NCBI GenBank assembly: GCA_015680685.1
Contig: MNCI01006657.1
Span: forward strand, 386,645 to 439,181
Length of the DNA stretch: 52,537 nt
Reading direction: 5' to 3'
Origin: Gnetum montanum
Taxonomy: Eukaryota; Streptophyta; Gnetopsida; Gnetales; Gnetaceae
The notes below the pieces were generated by a model. That model searched no databases. It was not told where the DNA came from and saw nothing but the letters and a program-made list of their open reading frames with translations. The translations under genes were made by a program, and so were the position numbers. This document shows positions 9,624 to 21,147 of this stretch, one piece after another (positions within the stretch are counted from its first letter, which is position 1; each line of letters begins with the position of its first letter).

Positions 9624-11400
9624 GACTAAATGAAAACTTGTCCTCAAGTTCCTTACAATAATATCAGGAAGGTATGGGATTATTGACTCAAATGGAACTA
9701 ATGGGATGACATGTGAATGGATCATCATTACAAGACACAACAAAACTAGTGTTCATGAAAATAAGAGTGAACACCTTATTACATTGACATCAGGCCTCAT
9801 TTGGCAGCTGAGAAAGAGAGAGAGAGAAAGAAGTGTTGCTGCTGCCAACGCCAAGATTGTGCCTTTCGTTGTCCGTCCATAAGCACACCATCAATCTTGC
9901 TCCTTGCATAGCTACTTTAGCACCGCTCCATTCCAAGTGTTCTTTCCAGATCCGGTCTGTTGTTGCATGATCGCCATCTGCACACACAACACAGTCTTGT
10001 ATTAGCAAGGGGAGATGAATTATCATATAATTGATACCTTGCTTCGGTGTAAGTCCAGCCATGAGAAAATCGAAAAAATTGGGCCCTGTACCCCCATGAC
10101 TAATCGCGAACCTCCGGTAGCGAGAGAATGGAAAAAGAAAGGGAATAAGAAAGATGAAGAAAAATAGACAACTAGGACATCGATGAAATGGATGTCAAGA
10201 TGGAAATGGACAAAATAAAATGGATTGCAAAAATGTTAAGGGAAAGAAGTTAACTGATGCACCAAATAGGAATGCCAGTGGGCCCTCCCCAAAGTAGGCT
10301 CATGCCCTTAATGCCCTGACAATCCCACATTCAAAGAGTTCGTAGGCTTTAGGAATGTCAATTGGAACAAGAATTAAAGTCTTAACCACAAGAATTTACC
10401 TAAAAGAAAATAATGCATCAACCAAAATATACACTAATGATACAACCGACAATGAGGTGAACAATGGAGAGAAGGGTGGAAAGGAGAGGATGGAATGGAG
10501 TCTCAAGAACAAGGTTGTGAATAACCCCTTGTGTGTTTCATGATTAATGTGACTTGGTAAATCTCATTCCAACTCTGTCCTCAAACCAACCACATCCAGT
10601 GACTTTGCATTAATGCATTTGGTCAATCCATCCCCTTGAATAACAAGAATGCCTCCCCCAAGAGCCACCACCATTCCGACGAAACAAATGAGGAGAGAAT
10701 GGGAAGCGAGAAGGGCCTTAGTTATAGGGAACATTTTTATTTTTTTTGCATAACCAGTGCTTGTAGCCTAAGAGATTATTTTGTCTAAGGGGTGTGCTTT
10801 GAATTCTCNNNNNNNNNNNNNNNNNNNNNNNNNNNNNNNNNNNNNNNTTCCAAGCCAAGAGAGACCATAGACTTTGTGGATGAATGGAGGAAGTGAACTC
10901 ATTGCCTATCATATCAAAAGAACATACCTTAGTATCAACATCATAACTTAAAGGTAAAAACCAAACATTAGCAATCAATAAGAAAATAGTTCATACTATC
11001 GTGAAGAACACTTATTGGGTGCCAAATTTACAAGGTGGATAACACACACACGACACACACACAAAATGAAAAAGTATAACGATGTTGTAAAACAAAAACA
11101 AGAAAAGTTAAAGAAATTTGTAAAACAAAAATGTGCAAAACAAAAATGTGTAAGACAAAAACTTGTAAAACAAAAACGTGTAAAACAAAAACGTGCAAAA
11201 CAAAAATGTGTAAAACAAAAAACTTGTAAAAAAAAAAACGTGTAAGACAAAAATGTGTAAGACAAAAATGTGTAAAACAAAAACATGCAAAACAAAAATA
11301 TGTAAAACAAAAACTTGTAAAACAAAAATGTGAAACAAAAACTGAAAAGAACTGAGGGCCTCCAATGATCAGCATAGGTGGCCAGCTCCCCCATGATTAA
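9624..11400 (-). mobile_element. Element A non-coding 3' region with assembly gap
   Basis: This lies between the end of protease and the 3' LTR. Parts match element B, for example GGGCCCTCCCCAAAGTAGGC near 10281 against 22000-22030. An N run covers 10809-10847 (39 Ns). No extra 3' ORF of the B/C type is evident. The 9790-10062 frame contains a GA-rich run and is not supported as a gene. Confidence 0.65.
11117..11340. repeat. 15-bp minisatellite inside element A
   Basis: About 15 imperfect copies of a unit like ATGTGTAAAACAAAA. Because 15 is a multiple of three, the array opens spurious frames on both strands (Lys-Gln-Lys-rich on plus, Phe-Val-Leu-rich on minus). It lies just beyond the post-integrase landmark. 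B has a short GTAAAACAAAA word at the matching place (23083) and C a related T-rich stretch (33455-33620), so it probably grew from a family sequence. Confidence 0.9.
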
Positions 11401-11587
11401 ATGGAAAGGGAAAGATCTGAAATAATGAGCACCTGTTTGAATTTCATAAAAGTACCCAACTTCTCCCCATTGATGTTCTTAGATTAAGGGGAAGTCTACG
11501 ATGCTCATACTCCAATGTATCTATGCCTTCGTTGTTGGCATGATTTGTTCCCCTAGTTCGTTTTGTGCATGTTGATGGGTTGCTCTT

Positions 11588-14521
11588 TCATTTAGCTATC
11601 AACCACGGGGTGTCTACTACTTGTGTGGTTGCTACATATAGGCACCTTTGAATTTGTGTTTCTTGGGCACACCGATTACATGGAAGAGATGCTGAAAATT
11701 CTTCCATGTCATCAACCTCTGAGTCACTGTATGTGATGTACGGAACTTTCTTCTTCTCGATCTTTCCATAAATGTTTATCTTAGATATCTCCAAGGAAAG
11801 ATAGCGGATCCCTAGGTACGCATCTATCATACTTAGCCATGGCCTTCCCATTATAATTGGGAAGCCCCCGTTGTTACTGTTAACTTCTATCACCAAGAAG
11901 TTAGCTGGGTATGACCACCCACACATAGTGGTAACTATGTCCTCCACCAATTCAAAGGGAATGGTGATGGACTGGTTAGCCAGCTCAAGTTGGATATTGC
12001 TCTTCTTAAGTTGGGGTAAGTTCCAGGCTTGATACATTTCTCGTGATATTAAATTGACTTTGGAACTTGAGTCAAGAAGATCTTTATGTGGTTTGTTCTC
12101 GGTGATTTGTAAATAGATTAAGGGGCTTCCAGGATCAAAGAAGTTCCTGGGAAGGTGGCCTACCTTGATCCAGTCGGTTATGATATGCGTTAACATAATC
12201 ATATGCGTGAAGCTCTGTTGTTAGACGAAAGGGAACTTTGAAGTCTTATTTGTCGGAGGAGCATTCATAGACTCAACCGCTTGTTGTGAGAGCTTGTATG
12301 GGCTTTTAGTTCTGAAGAAAGGTCTTCTCTTTTTGCGATTGTCAGAACCAGTAGCGAGTTGAATGTTTACAGCTCTCATAGCATTACGTTGCTGCGGTTG
12401 AGTGGGGATGTCCCCTTGCATTGTTAGAGCAGGAGGTATGGGAACTACAAGTGGAAGAGGTGCGGATTGAGTTGGAGGATGGTAGGTATGTGGGGTATCT
12501 CCCGGAGGAGAAGGAGTCCTTCTAAAGTACTCCCAAACTTGGTAGTGATGTTGGGGAGTTGTGTGACCCATCGAGTCACTTGGAGAAACCGGCTACTGCA
12601 CATAATAGCCATAAGGATCAGGTTGCCAGTAAGGGTACTGTTGTCTCGGCGGTGGCATCCCCCATAACTGTGGGTATTGCCATTACTGCTACTGTCCGAT
12701 GGGTTGTGGTGGAGTTCCACTTGGATAGTACATTAATGGTTGGTGGAACTGTCTTGGGTTACCTTGAGGATAAGGTAACATTTGGGGTGTTTACCGTTTG
12801 TTGAGTCTCGGATTAAGTGCATACACCCCAGACTCCTGTAGATGTGAGATGATTGGAAAACATCCCTTAGGATGGTCATATTAGTAGATCTCACATCCAC
12901 CATCATCGTCCGTGTCTAAATCCACAACCTCATCGAAGATAGTAATTTTCCCCTTACCCTTGTTATGTGCAGGGCCTATATCTCTCCATTTTTTCTTGTC
13001 TTTGTCACTACTTCGTTCCTCCTTAAACTCCTCTACGATTTTCAAGACAGTTTCAAGTCTAGAGTCTAAGTAATCCCACAATTGGTCCACTTTAGCCAAC
13101 ACTTTTCTTGTTAGCTTTTGAATTGACAAGGTTTTTCTATTCACCAACTCTTCGAGTGGTGACTCATCCTCCTCATCACAAAATCTCACTCCCTTCTTTC
13201 GAAGGGAGGGATTGCGGTTGTATTCTTCCACACTCTCTCTTTTTCATAGCTCACCTTCTTCTTTGGCTACTTGCTCCAACAAGCGATGAATTTCATGGGC
13301 TCTAAGTTTTGATAGTCTCCCTTGGGCATAAGTCCCAAGGGTTCTCCTAGTCTCATGCCTTAGCCCATCTACGATGTGGCGAAGTTGGTCTTGTTGTGCA
13401 TATCCATGGCTTAGGCAACAATGTAACAATGCATAGTAGTAGCCCATGGCAGCATCCAAGGGTTCATGATTACCTTGCTTCCATCCTTGGATATGCTTAT
13501 GCAAGTTAGACACTCTGGAGTACGTTTGATACTTATCGTTAAAGAGTTCTAACATCGTACTCCACCTCCTAATGGTTTCCGATTCTAAGGACCGATACCA
13601 ACTCTCTGCTTCCTTTGTGAGTGTCCTAGGAAACAACTTTAGTTTCTGCCACTCTTTCTCTATGTTTTGCAAGGCGCAGGCATCGTGGAATGCCTATAAA
13701 TGATTCTACGGATCAGCGTTGTATCCCCCTTCAAACCGTGGGATATTATTCATGTCTAATCTTTTGATCTAACTATCTCTTTGATGCCTTGTCAGTATCC
13801 TAACTACCTCCGTTATATCGAGCATACTTCAGGTTGCAAGTAGGGGCTCATCATGATCATCTCTTTCATGACGCCTGTGATGTCTACGTTGTTCCCTACT
13901 TTCCCTTCGTTCATGCCCTTGTCCTCTCTCTCGACTCTCTCATCGAGGTCTCTCATTTTTCCTACCTCTATCCTCACTATTATGCTCATGATGGCTACGC
14001 CCAGATGTGGAAGGAGAGGGTGAGTGATGTGATGAAGGGGAAGAAGAAGGAGAACCATCACCATGACGATGTTTCCTACCTTCTCTTAGGCTTCTGCAGC
14101 CTCGATCGTGATGATGATCAAAGTGCCCATCATTATCATGTGTTTTTGTTCCCTCTCTGAATAGTTGGCATTCACAGGGATTAGAACTAGTGTTATGTAT
14201 TGTGGAGAGTAGGTTCTGATACCCCACCTCCTCACCATCATTAGGAGGGGGAACATCATTTGATAGAGAACCTACTATAATGGGTTCATCATCTCCAATT
14301 TCACTTAGGGCGTGTGAGACCCCTTTGCCCTTCAACAATGTATGTTGGCTCTCCTGCCTTGAGTCCCTGATATGTTGTGTAGCTGTGGGATGATAATCCC
14401 TCATGTCAAAGTCTTCCACAACGTATTCAACGTATAATTTTGTCATGCCTATTTGTGCAAGAGCACGAAGAAGCATGTTTGGGACTGATTGATCTGAGGG
14501 TAACACTATGTTACCTTGCAA
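11588..14521 (-). pseudogene. Element A gag-protease frame
   Basis: One reading frame can be followed for about 978 codons with no frameshift, only a dozen or so stops. The N-terminal region (14521-13940) contains His/Asp/Arg-rich low-complexity sequence. The retrotransposon gag core (13672-13244) has LKLFPRTLTKEAESWYRSLE and LFNDKYQTYSRVSNLHKHIQ. An acidic segment follows (DLDTDDDGGCEI, near 12890), then a Pro/Gln-rich region (12800-12221). The retropepsin domain (12202-11588) has its active site as LLDSSSKVNLI instead of a D-T/S-G motif, so the flap-side glycine is lost, while IIMGRPWLS is intact. No CCHC knuckle was seen. The protein would form the particle core, but this copy cannot work. 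Confidence 0.85.
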
Positions 14522-14835
14522 ATCTCTCCATCATAGTTGTTCATCTTGATGGAGGATAAAGGTAAAATCTGGTATATACTCATCGGGATGGGTATATACT
14601 ACTCAGTATTTTTGAGGAATTGGTGGATTTCGGTTATGTGTTTTTGAATGCCAACTATTTTTTGTATTATCCCTAGGTGGTGAATTTATTTTGTTAGAAG
14701 AAGAAGCAATCTTCTTTTAATTCTGTGTGCTGATTAACCGTTATATAAATTTTTTGTTTAATCAACCCTAAGGGTTTGTTTAAGCTCCCAACGACGTGAG
14801 TGATATCCTATGTTCTACTTAGAGCACAAACACTT

Positions 14836-14856
14836 GATCCCTGACAACAGCTCCAA
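14836..14856 (-). other. Primer-binding site of element A (tRNA-Asp)
   Basis: Minus strand TGGAGCTGTTGTCAGGGATC against the plant tRNA-Asp complement TGGCGCCGTTGCCGGGGATC has four differences, three of them transitions. It lies directly next to the 5' LTR end at 14857. Confidence 0.8.
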
Positions 14857-14897
14857 TGATGAGTGGTGATGTACCCCTACACTCAACCATACGAAGA
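14857..14897 (-). repeat. Element A 5' LTR, truncated
   Basis: Only TGATGAGTGGTGATG and about 25 more bases survive. Copia LTR sequence then resumes (ATTATGAAGAGAC, also at 39717). Compared with the right copia LTR roughly 100 bp of host are also missing, so one deletion removed most of the LTR plus adjacent host. Confidence 0.75.
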
Positions 14898-14972
14898 GAC
14901 AATAACGCTTATTATGAAGAGACACCATCTTCATTAAGTAGTAGCATCATTTGGGAATGGGGATGTGACAAT
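14898..14972 (-). repeat. Left copia LTR, last part
   Basis: Matches 39710-39775 (ATGAAGAGACA-CAT, TAGTAGCAT, GGGGATGT). It ends GGATGTGACA, after which copia RT sequence begins at once. The usual polypurine tract is missing, which shows an internal deletion. Confidence 0.7.
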
Positions 14973-17231
14973 CATGATGTTTAGTGTTCCTTTAAAAAAT
15001 CATTCAAAAATGCTAAACTCACATCCATTTAATATAATTTAATATCCAAGTGAGCACTAATAAAAATCATCAATTTGATTATTTCAAATCTAGCAATTGG
15101 TGCAACAATCTCATCGTACTCAATAAACTTCCTTTACTTGAAATCTCTAGCTACCCATCCAGCTTTGGATGAAAAAACATTGTCACATTTATCATATTTT
15201 GTTTTGAATAGCTATTTTGTATTAATAACACTCTTACCACTTGACTTCTTCACAAGTATCTAAGTCTATATTTTCATGATCTAATTGTACTCCTTCTCCG
15301 TTACTTCTTTACAATCTTTCACATTTGGAGGCTCATGTACAAAGGTTGAATATGTAACATTAGTTGTAACTTGAGACCTTGTAAATCTTCTCTTGAAATT
15401 TAAATCAAGCATCAAGTTAGATGGATGTTCTCTTCTCACCCAAGATCTTGGTTTATAAACTTCCTTCAATTTTTCTTCAATTTCTCTATCAAAATATGAA
15501 TCAATTTCCAATTTCTTTTTCATTGAAGTTGATACTCCTAAATATATACTATTTCTTCTCAATTGGACATTACACACACAACTCCCCACAAAGGAAATTC
15601 CATGCTTCCACGTGCTCATACTATGGCTACAACCTGCATGCTCATACTATAGCTACCAAGGCTCCAATTCCTGAGTTTAAGACGTTGGAGGGGAAAGGTT
15701 GGTTGTTTGAATCAAACTTCCATTTTGGGGTCATCTACTAATCATTTTGTAGGTCTATGACTCATTTTGCCTCTACATAAGTACCTGTATGTACTTTCGA
15801 GCAAGCCAACTCATAACCACTCTAGAGGCAAGTAAAAAAGTAGAAAGGGGCTTTAGTTAAGGAAAGACCCCTATGTTACCTTGGTTATACTAATTGAATA
15901 TACATTTCATTGAAACTTTCTAATGACACAAATTGGAAACCTTCCCATACAACTCATCAAAGGGTGTTTTATCAACATTTGGAGAAGTAATCAACTTGTT
16001 TAATATATAATTATACATATGAGTGATTTCATTCCAATATGTGTTTGGAAGAAAGGCATGCTTTTTAACATTTAGCATTTCAATATGTGTTATTTCATTA
16101 CAATGTGTTTAGCCAAAAGACATTTAAAATTTTTTTATTAACACCATTCTTTCTTTCAGCCACACCATTACTTTTTGGCTAAGAACCACAAGTGCTTTGT
16201 TTAGAAATCCCATACGCAACACAAAAATTATCAAAATTAGCATTCACATAATCACCTCCTTTATCACTTCTAATTGCTTTAATTTTCTGGCCAAGTTTAT
16301 TTTCAATTTCTTCAAATTTTGAAAAATACCAAACACTTCATCTTTAAAATGGAAAATATAAAACCATGCATACATGAATAAATCATTCCCAATGACCAAG
16401 AAATACTTGCCTTCACCATGTGCAATAGTGGACATTAAACCCACAACATCCATGTGTCAAAGCTCTAAAGGCTTACTCTTCCTTTCAATGCTTGAAGAAA
16501 TAGTAAGGATCTTTTGCTTGCCCTTTATGTAAGTGTCACATTCCTCTTGAAGTGTCTTACCAAATTTGATGCTAATGGCTGTTTGATTTTTCATCAATTG
16601 GATAATATTTTAAGAGGAGGCATGATCAAGCCTCCAATGCCAAAGCCTATCCAACTCACGCTTACTTGATTCTACTCATTTTCATTTGATTTCATGACCC
16701 CAAAATAGTAAATCAATTTTTTGAAATTGGAATCTATCAATCAATCTTCTAGAATCTAAAATTGTATAAACATAATTCTCAAACATAATTTTGTTTTCCC
16801 TTCTATACATTTAGCCAACTAATAGTAATGAATTTGACAATTTGAAAACATAGAAAACATCATGGATATTTACAAAACTACGATCATCAATTTTAATTAT
16901 AGGCTCAACTCTCAACTCCTTGACTTTTCTATTTTCTTCATTGCTCTTGTATTTATTTTGGATGGATCCCAACACTCCTTAGAAGTATCCTTGAGAGTGG
17001 TTTTTCTTCCAATGGATTCACTAATACTTATGATAATAATCATCTTATCAAATGCATCTTATTTCTTGTTCTTATTGTAAGCCTTTGTTCCTTTGACATG
17101 TTTTGGAGATTAGGAGAAATTTGATAATCATTTTCTACATAAAACCAAACTTTATGGATTTGGAGAAGGGCTCTCATAAAGTGTGATCAATAAATGAAAT
17201 CTTAACTACTATTAAAAATGAGGGAACATTT
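14973..17231 (-). pseudogene. Ty1/copia pol remnant: GAG-pre-integrase, integrase, start of RT
   Basis: Read on the minus strand. 16720-16500 is the GAG-pre-integrase zinc region, with RELDRLWHWRLDHASS (the paired His) and YIKGKQKILT. 16455-16244 is the integrase core start (MDVVGLMSTIAHGEGKYFLV, then FKDEVFGIFQNLK), where copia proteins have D-CGPM and YFL-F-DD. The catalytic second Asp region is unreadable. 15620-15281 is the integrase-RT linker. 15280-14990 is the start of RT (GWVARDFK, YDEIVAPIARFEIIKL, MDVSLAFLND). There the element stops, so the YVDD catalytic part and RNase H are deleted. Gag is also missing between about 17100 and the right LTR. This is an old, inactive copy. Confidence 0.85.
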
Positions 17232-17293
17232 GACATCTCATTTTTGGATGTTATGACAAAAGTCAAATATACGTTACATTCGACATTATGTGT
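17232..17293 (-). repeat. Right copia LTR, part 1
   Basis: TTGACATCTCATTTTTGG and GTCAAATATACG align with 8437-8540 of the left LTR. The last five bases, TGTGT, are the left target copy for element B. Confidence 0.7.
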
Positions 17294-18160
17294 TGATGAG
17301 TGGCGAATACCCCTTACACCGAACCATATGAATCACAAGTGTTCACACATGATCTAGTAGAATTCCATGGATGGGACTAGTTGTAGCATCTAGATCTTTA
17401 TGTTTTAATCAGAGTTCACTATCTTCCCACTTGGACTAGTGGTAGCTTTGTCATGTATGATTTAGTATAGAGTGAGGCATATGATTCTTGATGTTGTTTT
17501 GGCCTTATGCTACTCCTAATGATAATAGGAAAATTAATTATTTAACTAATTAACAGTGAAAAGTAAAGTCTAAACTAGCCCACATGAAATAATCATCCAT
17601 TCCTAACCCTCTATACATGCCTTGGACTTCACATAACTACCACTGGGATTACCAAGCATACCATTACTAGGCATACCAAATGATAACACTATAGGTTACC
17701 ACATACTTACACTTAAGTGCTTGTAGTTAGTTGTACTCATTCTGCTTAATGATAGAAATAATAAACAACAATAAATTATAATCATCAACTAAGGAAAATA
17801 GTAAGCATTTTAAGTAATTAACAATAATAAAGTTGTGGATGCTACACTAATGAAAGTAATCTCGATCTTTATTTTCAAACATGGAATGTGTTCAAGTACG
17901 TCACACTCGAATAAGGATGTTGTACAATCACATAACATCACACTGTGGGCATGCACTGGAGACAAACTAACAAAATTTTGACTACCTCTACATCTACATT
18001 CTACATTCTCTACCCTTCAAAATTGTGCACCCAAGTGTTGTATTTATAGGCTAGCACGGATGAGGTGATATTGGATCCCTAACATCGAAGGTTATGCCCC
18101 GATATTGGATACCTAATAACGTGGTCTGATATCAAAGCCCTACCAAAACATGACTCATTA
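17294..18160 (-). repeat. Element B 3' LTR
   Basis: Begins TGATGAGTGGCGAAT and ends CATGACTCATTA, so the terminal CA has become TA. The reverse polypurine tract TACCCTCAT follows (18161-18169). Minus TATA box CCTATAAATA at 18041-18050. GATATTGGAT words fill U3 (18065-18135). Against the 5' LTR I count 15 differences in the first 109 bases. Confidence 0.85.
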
Positions 18161-18369
18161 TACCCTCATGACTGAATGAAAACTCATCCTTGAGTTCAAA
18201 AAATGAGGAACAAGTTCTTTACAAAATATTGGGAAGGTCTGGGATTATTGAATGACTCTAAAAAACATACAAACTAACTCTTTTATGTTGTAGTGGTGCT
18301 TTACAAAAAAATGGACACAACACAACAAAACAACAAAATTGGAAAAGTTATGTAGTTCTTGGAGATGGT

Positions 18370-21147
18370 GGCTCTTCCATTGATGGCTTCCCTTTGTCAT
18401 TAGGCTTCTAGAATTTGTAACAATTTAGGAGTGCCTACAACTTCTCTTCCTCCATTCTCGGGTCATCCACCGTCCAAGCTAATGATCCAATGTGGGCTAG
18501 AGCTAGCACATCCCATGAACATGGTAGCTACATGAACATCTAATTAGCTTTCACATACAACACCATGAACTACCTCCATTCCTCCTCAAAAGCCTTGGCC
18601 TTTTCTCTCAGTTCATGATAATCTATTAGTCTATTGGCTAGGTCTAAAGCCACATCTCTTTGTCCATGCTAGCAAGTCTTAATTATGTCTAGTTCTGAGT
18701 TTGCTACATGAAGTTTCTATAGAATATCTTCTCTATCTACAAACTCTTTCTCATATAAAGCATAAGTGGATACTACTTGTTGTTCTAGTTAATTTCTAGG
18801 CCGACCTGCTATTAAGATGGCTAGGTTAACATAACGAAGGTTAGCTAATCCCATGTACTCCTTCAAATCCTCAATCTGCAAGTCCTTATTTTTCACTTCT
18901 GCCTGGTGGACTAGGGCATAGCTATCCAAGATGAGCTACTAATTAGGATTCTATGCTGACATGGAACTAATGCAAGGCTTTGCCATCTATATTTCTTTCT
19001 CATTGATTTGCTTGTACATGCTAATCTGGTCCCAAAATTGCTCTTTCAACTTCTCTTAAATTTTGGCCTCATTTTACCACATGCTTATCTCAATTGCAAA
19101 CTTTTGATGTATGGCATGAACCTCCACCATTAAGAGGATTTGGTTCTCTTTGGCCAATCTACTTATGTCCTAGTTGACCCTCACCAATTGCTTCCTCAAC
19201 TGGTGGATACTCTCCTCCAAGATGTTTTTCCACATTTTAATGATGTTCAACCTTGTGTTATCAGTAGCATGCTACTTATTTTCCTCCTAGGCAATGATCA
19301 ATGCCTTTGCATGAGCATATGCTTGGGCTTTGACAACTAAGGCATTCTAGATTACTTTCTCCTTTTTCTGTTCAGCTGCTTTATTTTGGTTAATTAATTG
19401 GCCTAGCCACTTTTTTTGAAACTACTCCAACTGTGCAAGCTTAATGAATTGGAAAATATTCCTTCTTTTAGCTCTTAGGGTGAATAGCTCTTGTTGCAAT
19501 TGGTGTACCTCTACTTCTACATGCTATACCTTGGTCTCTACCATGACCAATTTTCCTTTGGTGGCTATGAGGTTGGATTGAACTATAGTGACATCACTAG
19601 GGATGTCAAAGAGGGTTGTCATGACTTGCCCAATTTTTAGTAATCTATCAAGCATATCCTCATGAGTCATAGGAGTCATCGAAGTCCCAACCAACATCTA
19701 TGCATCTCTGGTTCCAATTAAGTCTACTAGGGGCACAACAAGCACATTAAAGGATTCTTTGATGTGGTCTATTATTACTTTTGTTGCACCTACCACATCT
19801 TGGCGCTACATGATCAAAACTGTGGTACCTTCTCTAGTTTCAAGCACCACTTAGAAAGATGTGGCATTCCCAAAGATTTGTTGTGACCACTAGGCTTCTT
19901 CTCTTGATTGCAAAGAAATTTGTTCATTGATGGATCGACAGAAAGTGTAGGATGAATGGCATCATCAATGACTTGAAAGAGGTTGGATTCATGCTTTCTT
20001 CTCAAATTGAGAATTTCAACAATTCACTACAGATGGCTCATTGAGGCTCTATAATCCTACAGTAGTGGCATTAGGACTTTTGATTTTTGCCATTACTCTG
20101 GTTGTTATTCTAGCTCCTCTGGTTCTTGTTCTTGCTCCTTTTCTAGATTTCTTTTTTGTTTGCTCTTCACTAAGGTCTTTCCTTAATGCTGTTCGTTTGA
20201 GCAACTCTAAGAATGAAGCATTTTGGACCCTCCTAGGAATGTCATTGGTGTGACCCAAGATTCTAGCTCACTTGCACAACTTCTTGATCAAGCAAGAAAA
20301 TGAAAGTATCGGCTTCTCTGCCTTTCTTTCCTTGAACTACCATTGAATTTCCATGAAGTACAATTGGGCAAGGTTGGCGTTGTATTTTTCCATTAGGATT
20401 GCACTTCCTCTAGCTATGTAGCTTGATATCGTGTTTAGCCCTTTAGTGTAAAAAAGATGGTATGTGATAATTTTGAAGTAAATTCTCTCTTGCAGAGTCA
20501 ACTCATTGTATATTTTATCTTGTTTGTTATATGCTCATTTTAGCCATAGCTTCCTTATTTTCCTGTCAAATCCTATGAATAGGTGTGCTACTTTGGCCCC
20601 CACATTGGGTATGTTTAGAGCTTTTGCAATGGCCTTGACTAAAAAAGAAATAGATATTATGCTAATGTTAATGGTGATTCCTTCCTCTTTATTATGCTAG
20701 AATTGATACGTCTCATTGAGGTACCATTCACCACTTTCAGAAAGAATGTTCATAAAAGGTGATGCTTGAAGTTGAGTTTTGACTACCTCAAGGACAAATT
20801 CCATGAATGGCTTGAAGTTCATTTTCACGATGACCATGGTCAACATGGATCACTCCTGGATGGCTTGAAGGCATTCTTGGGACAACGTGAGGCATTGCCT
20901 TGTGGTTGAGTCTATGGTCTTGCAACCTCCACCTAAACTAACTACCCTATAATAGGGGCCTCTTAATGAATTCTAAATTATTGTGCCTCTTATTTATAAT
21001 GCTTAGTTGTTGGGCCTTGTTCTCCTAGTTAGCCTCTACCACCTCTTGGGTGTTTACTCACACCTTACGAATGTCCTTCTTATCCTCCACCTTTTAGGAC
21101 CATATGTAATTAATTAAGGATTTTGGATCATCCACCTTACTCATATC
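18370..21147 (-). pseudogene. Element B extra 3' ORF (putative plant transposon protein type)
   Basis: On the minus strand a broken frame starts near 21147 (MSKVDDPKSLINYIW). Its best block (20800-20250) reads SITFYEH-like sequence, then GEWYLNETYQF, SFLVKAIAKALNIPNVGAKV, IRKLWLK, then FKERKAEKPILSFSCLIKKL. This layout recalls the domain often named putative plant transposon protein in plant gypsy elements. An Arg/Lys-rich segment follows (20220-20100, TKKKSRKGARTRTRGARITT), then a long helix-prone tail to about 18370. The same kind of ORF stands in C (35487-38348). Its function is not known to me. Its position after pol resembles env-like ORFs, but I see no clear signal peptide or membrane segment. 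Confidence 0.6.

Larger units (their letters stand above)
8813..14897 (-). mobile_element. Gypsy element A: gag-protease only, no polymerase
   Basis: A minus-strand Athila-like element with a complete 3' LTR (8813-9614), polypurine tract, non-coding 3' region with a 15-bp satellite, a gag-protease frame (11588-14521), a tRNA-Asp primer site (14836-14856) and a 5' LTR cut to about 40 bp. RT, RNase H and integrase are absent. Protease is separated by only about 190 bp from the post-integrase landmark (minus CATGGGGGAGCTGGCC, 11379-11394), which stands after integrase in C at 33413. A is therefore a deletion derivative that would need enzymes from a relative. Confidence 0.8.

Noticed and set aside
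9790-10062. 90-codon minus frame in element A
   Set aside because: It contains a GA-rich run (9813-9831), lies in the non-coding 3' region and shows no match to the extra ORF of B or C.
10809-10847. N run as a biological feature
   Set aside because: It is 39 undetermined bases in the assembly and says nothing about content.
11117-11340. CRISPR-like array
   Set aside because: Units are contiguous 15-bp repeats without unique spacers, in a plant retrotransposon.
10996-11394. Overlapping long frames on both strands with Phe/Val/Leu- or Lys/Gln-rich translations
   Set aside because: They are produced by the 15-bp repeat, which keeps every frame open; the composition is only the repeat translated.
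12467-12804. Plus-strand frames over the Pro/Gln-rich part of element A gag
   Set aside because: They are shadows of the minus-strand gag frame, which continues in one phase through this stretch.
13834-14160. Plus-strand His/Tyr-rich 108-codon frame
   Set aside because: It is antisense to the His/Asp-rich part of element A gag and has no independent support.
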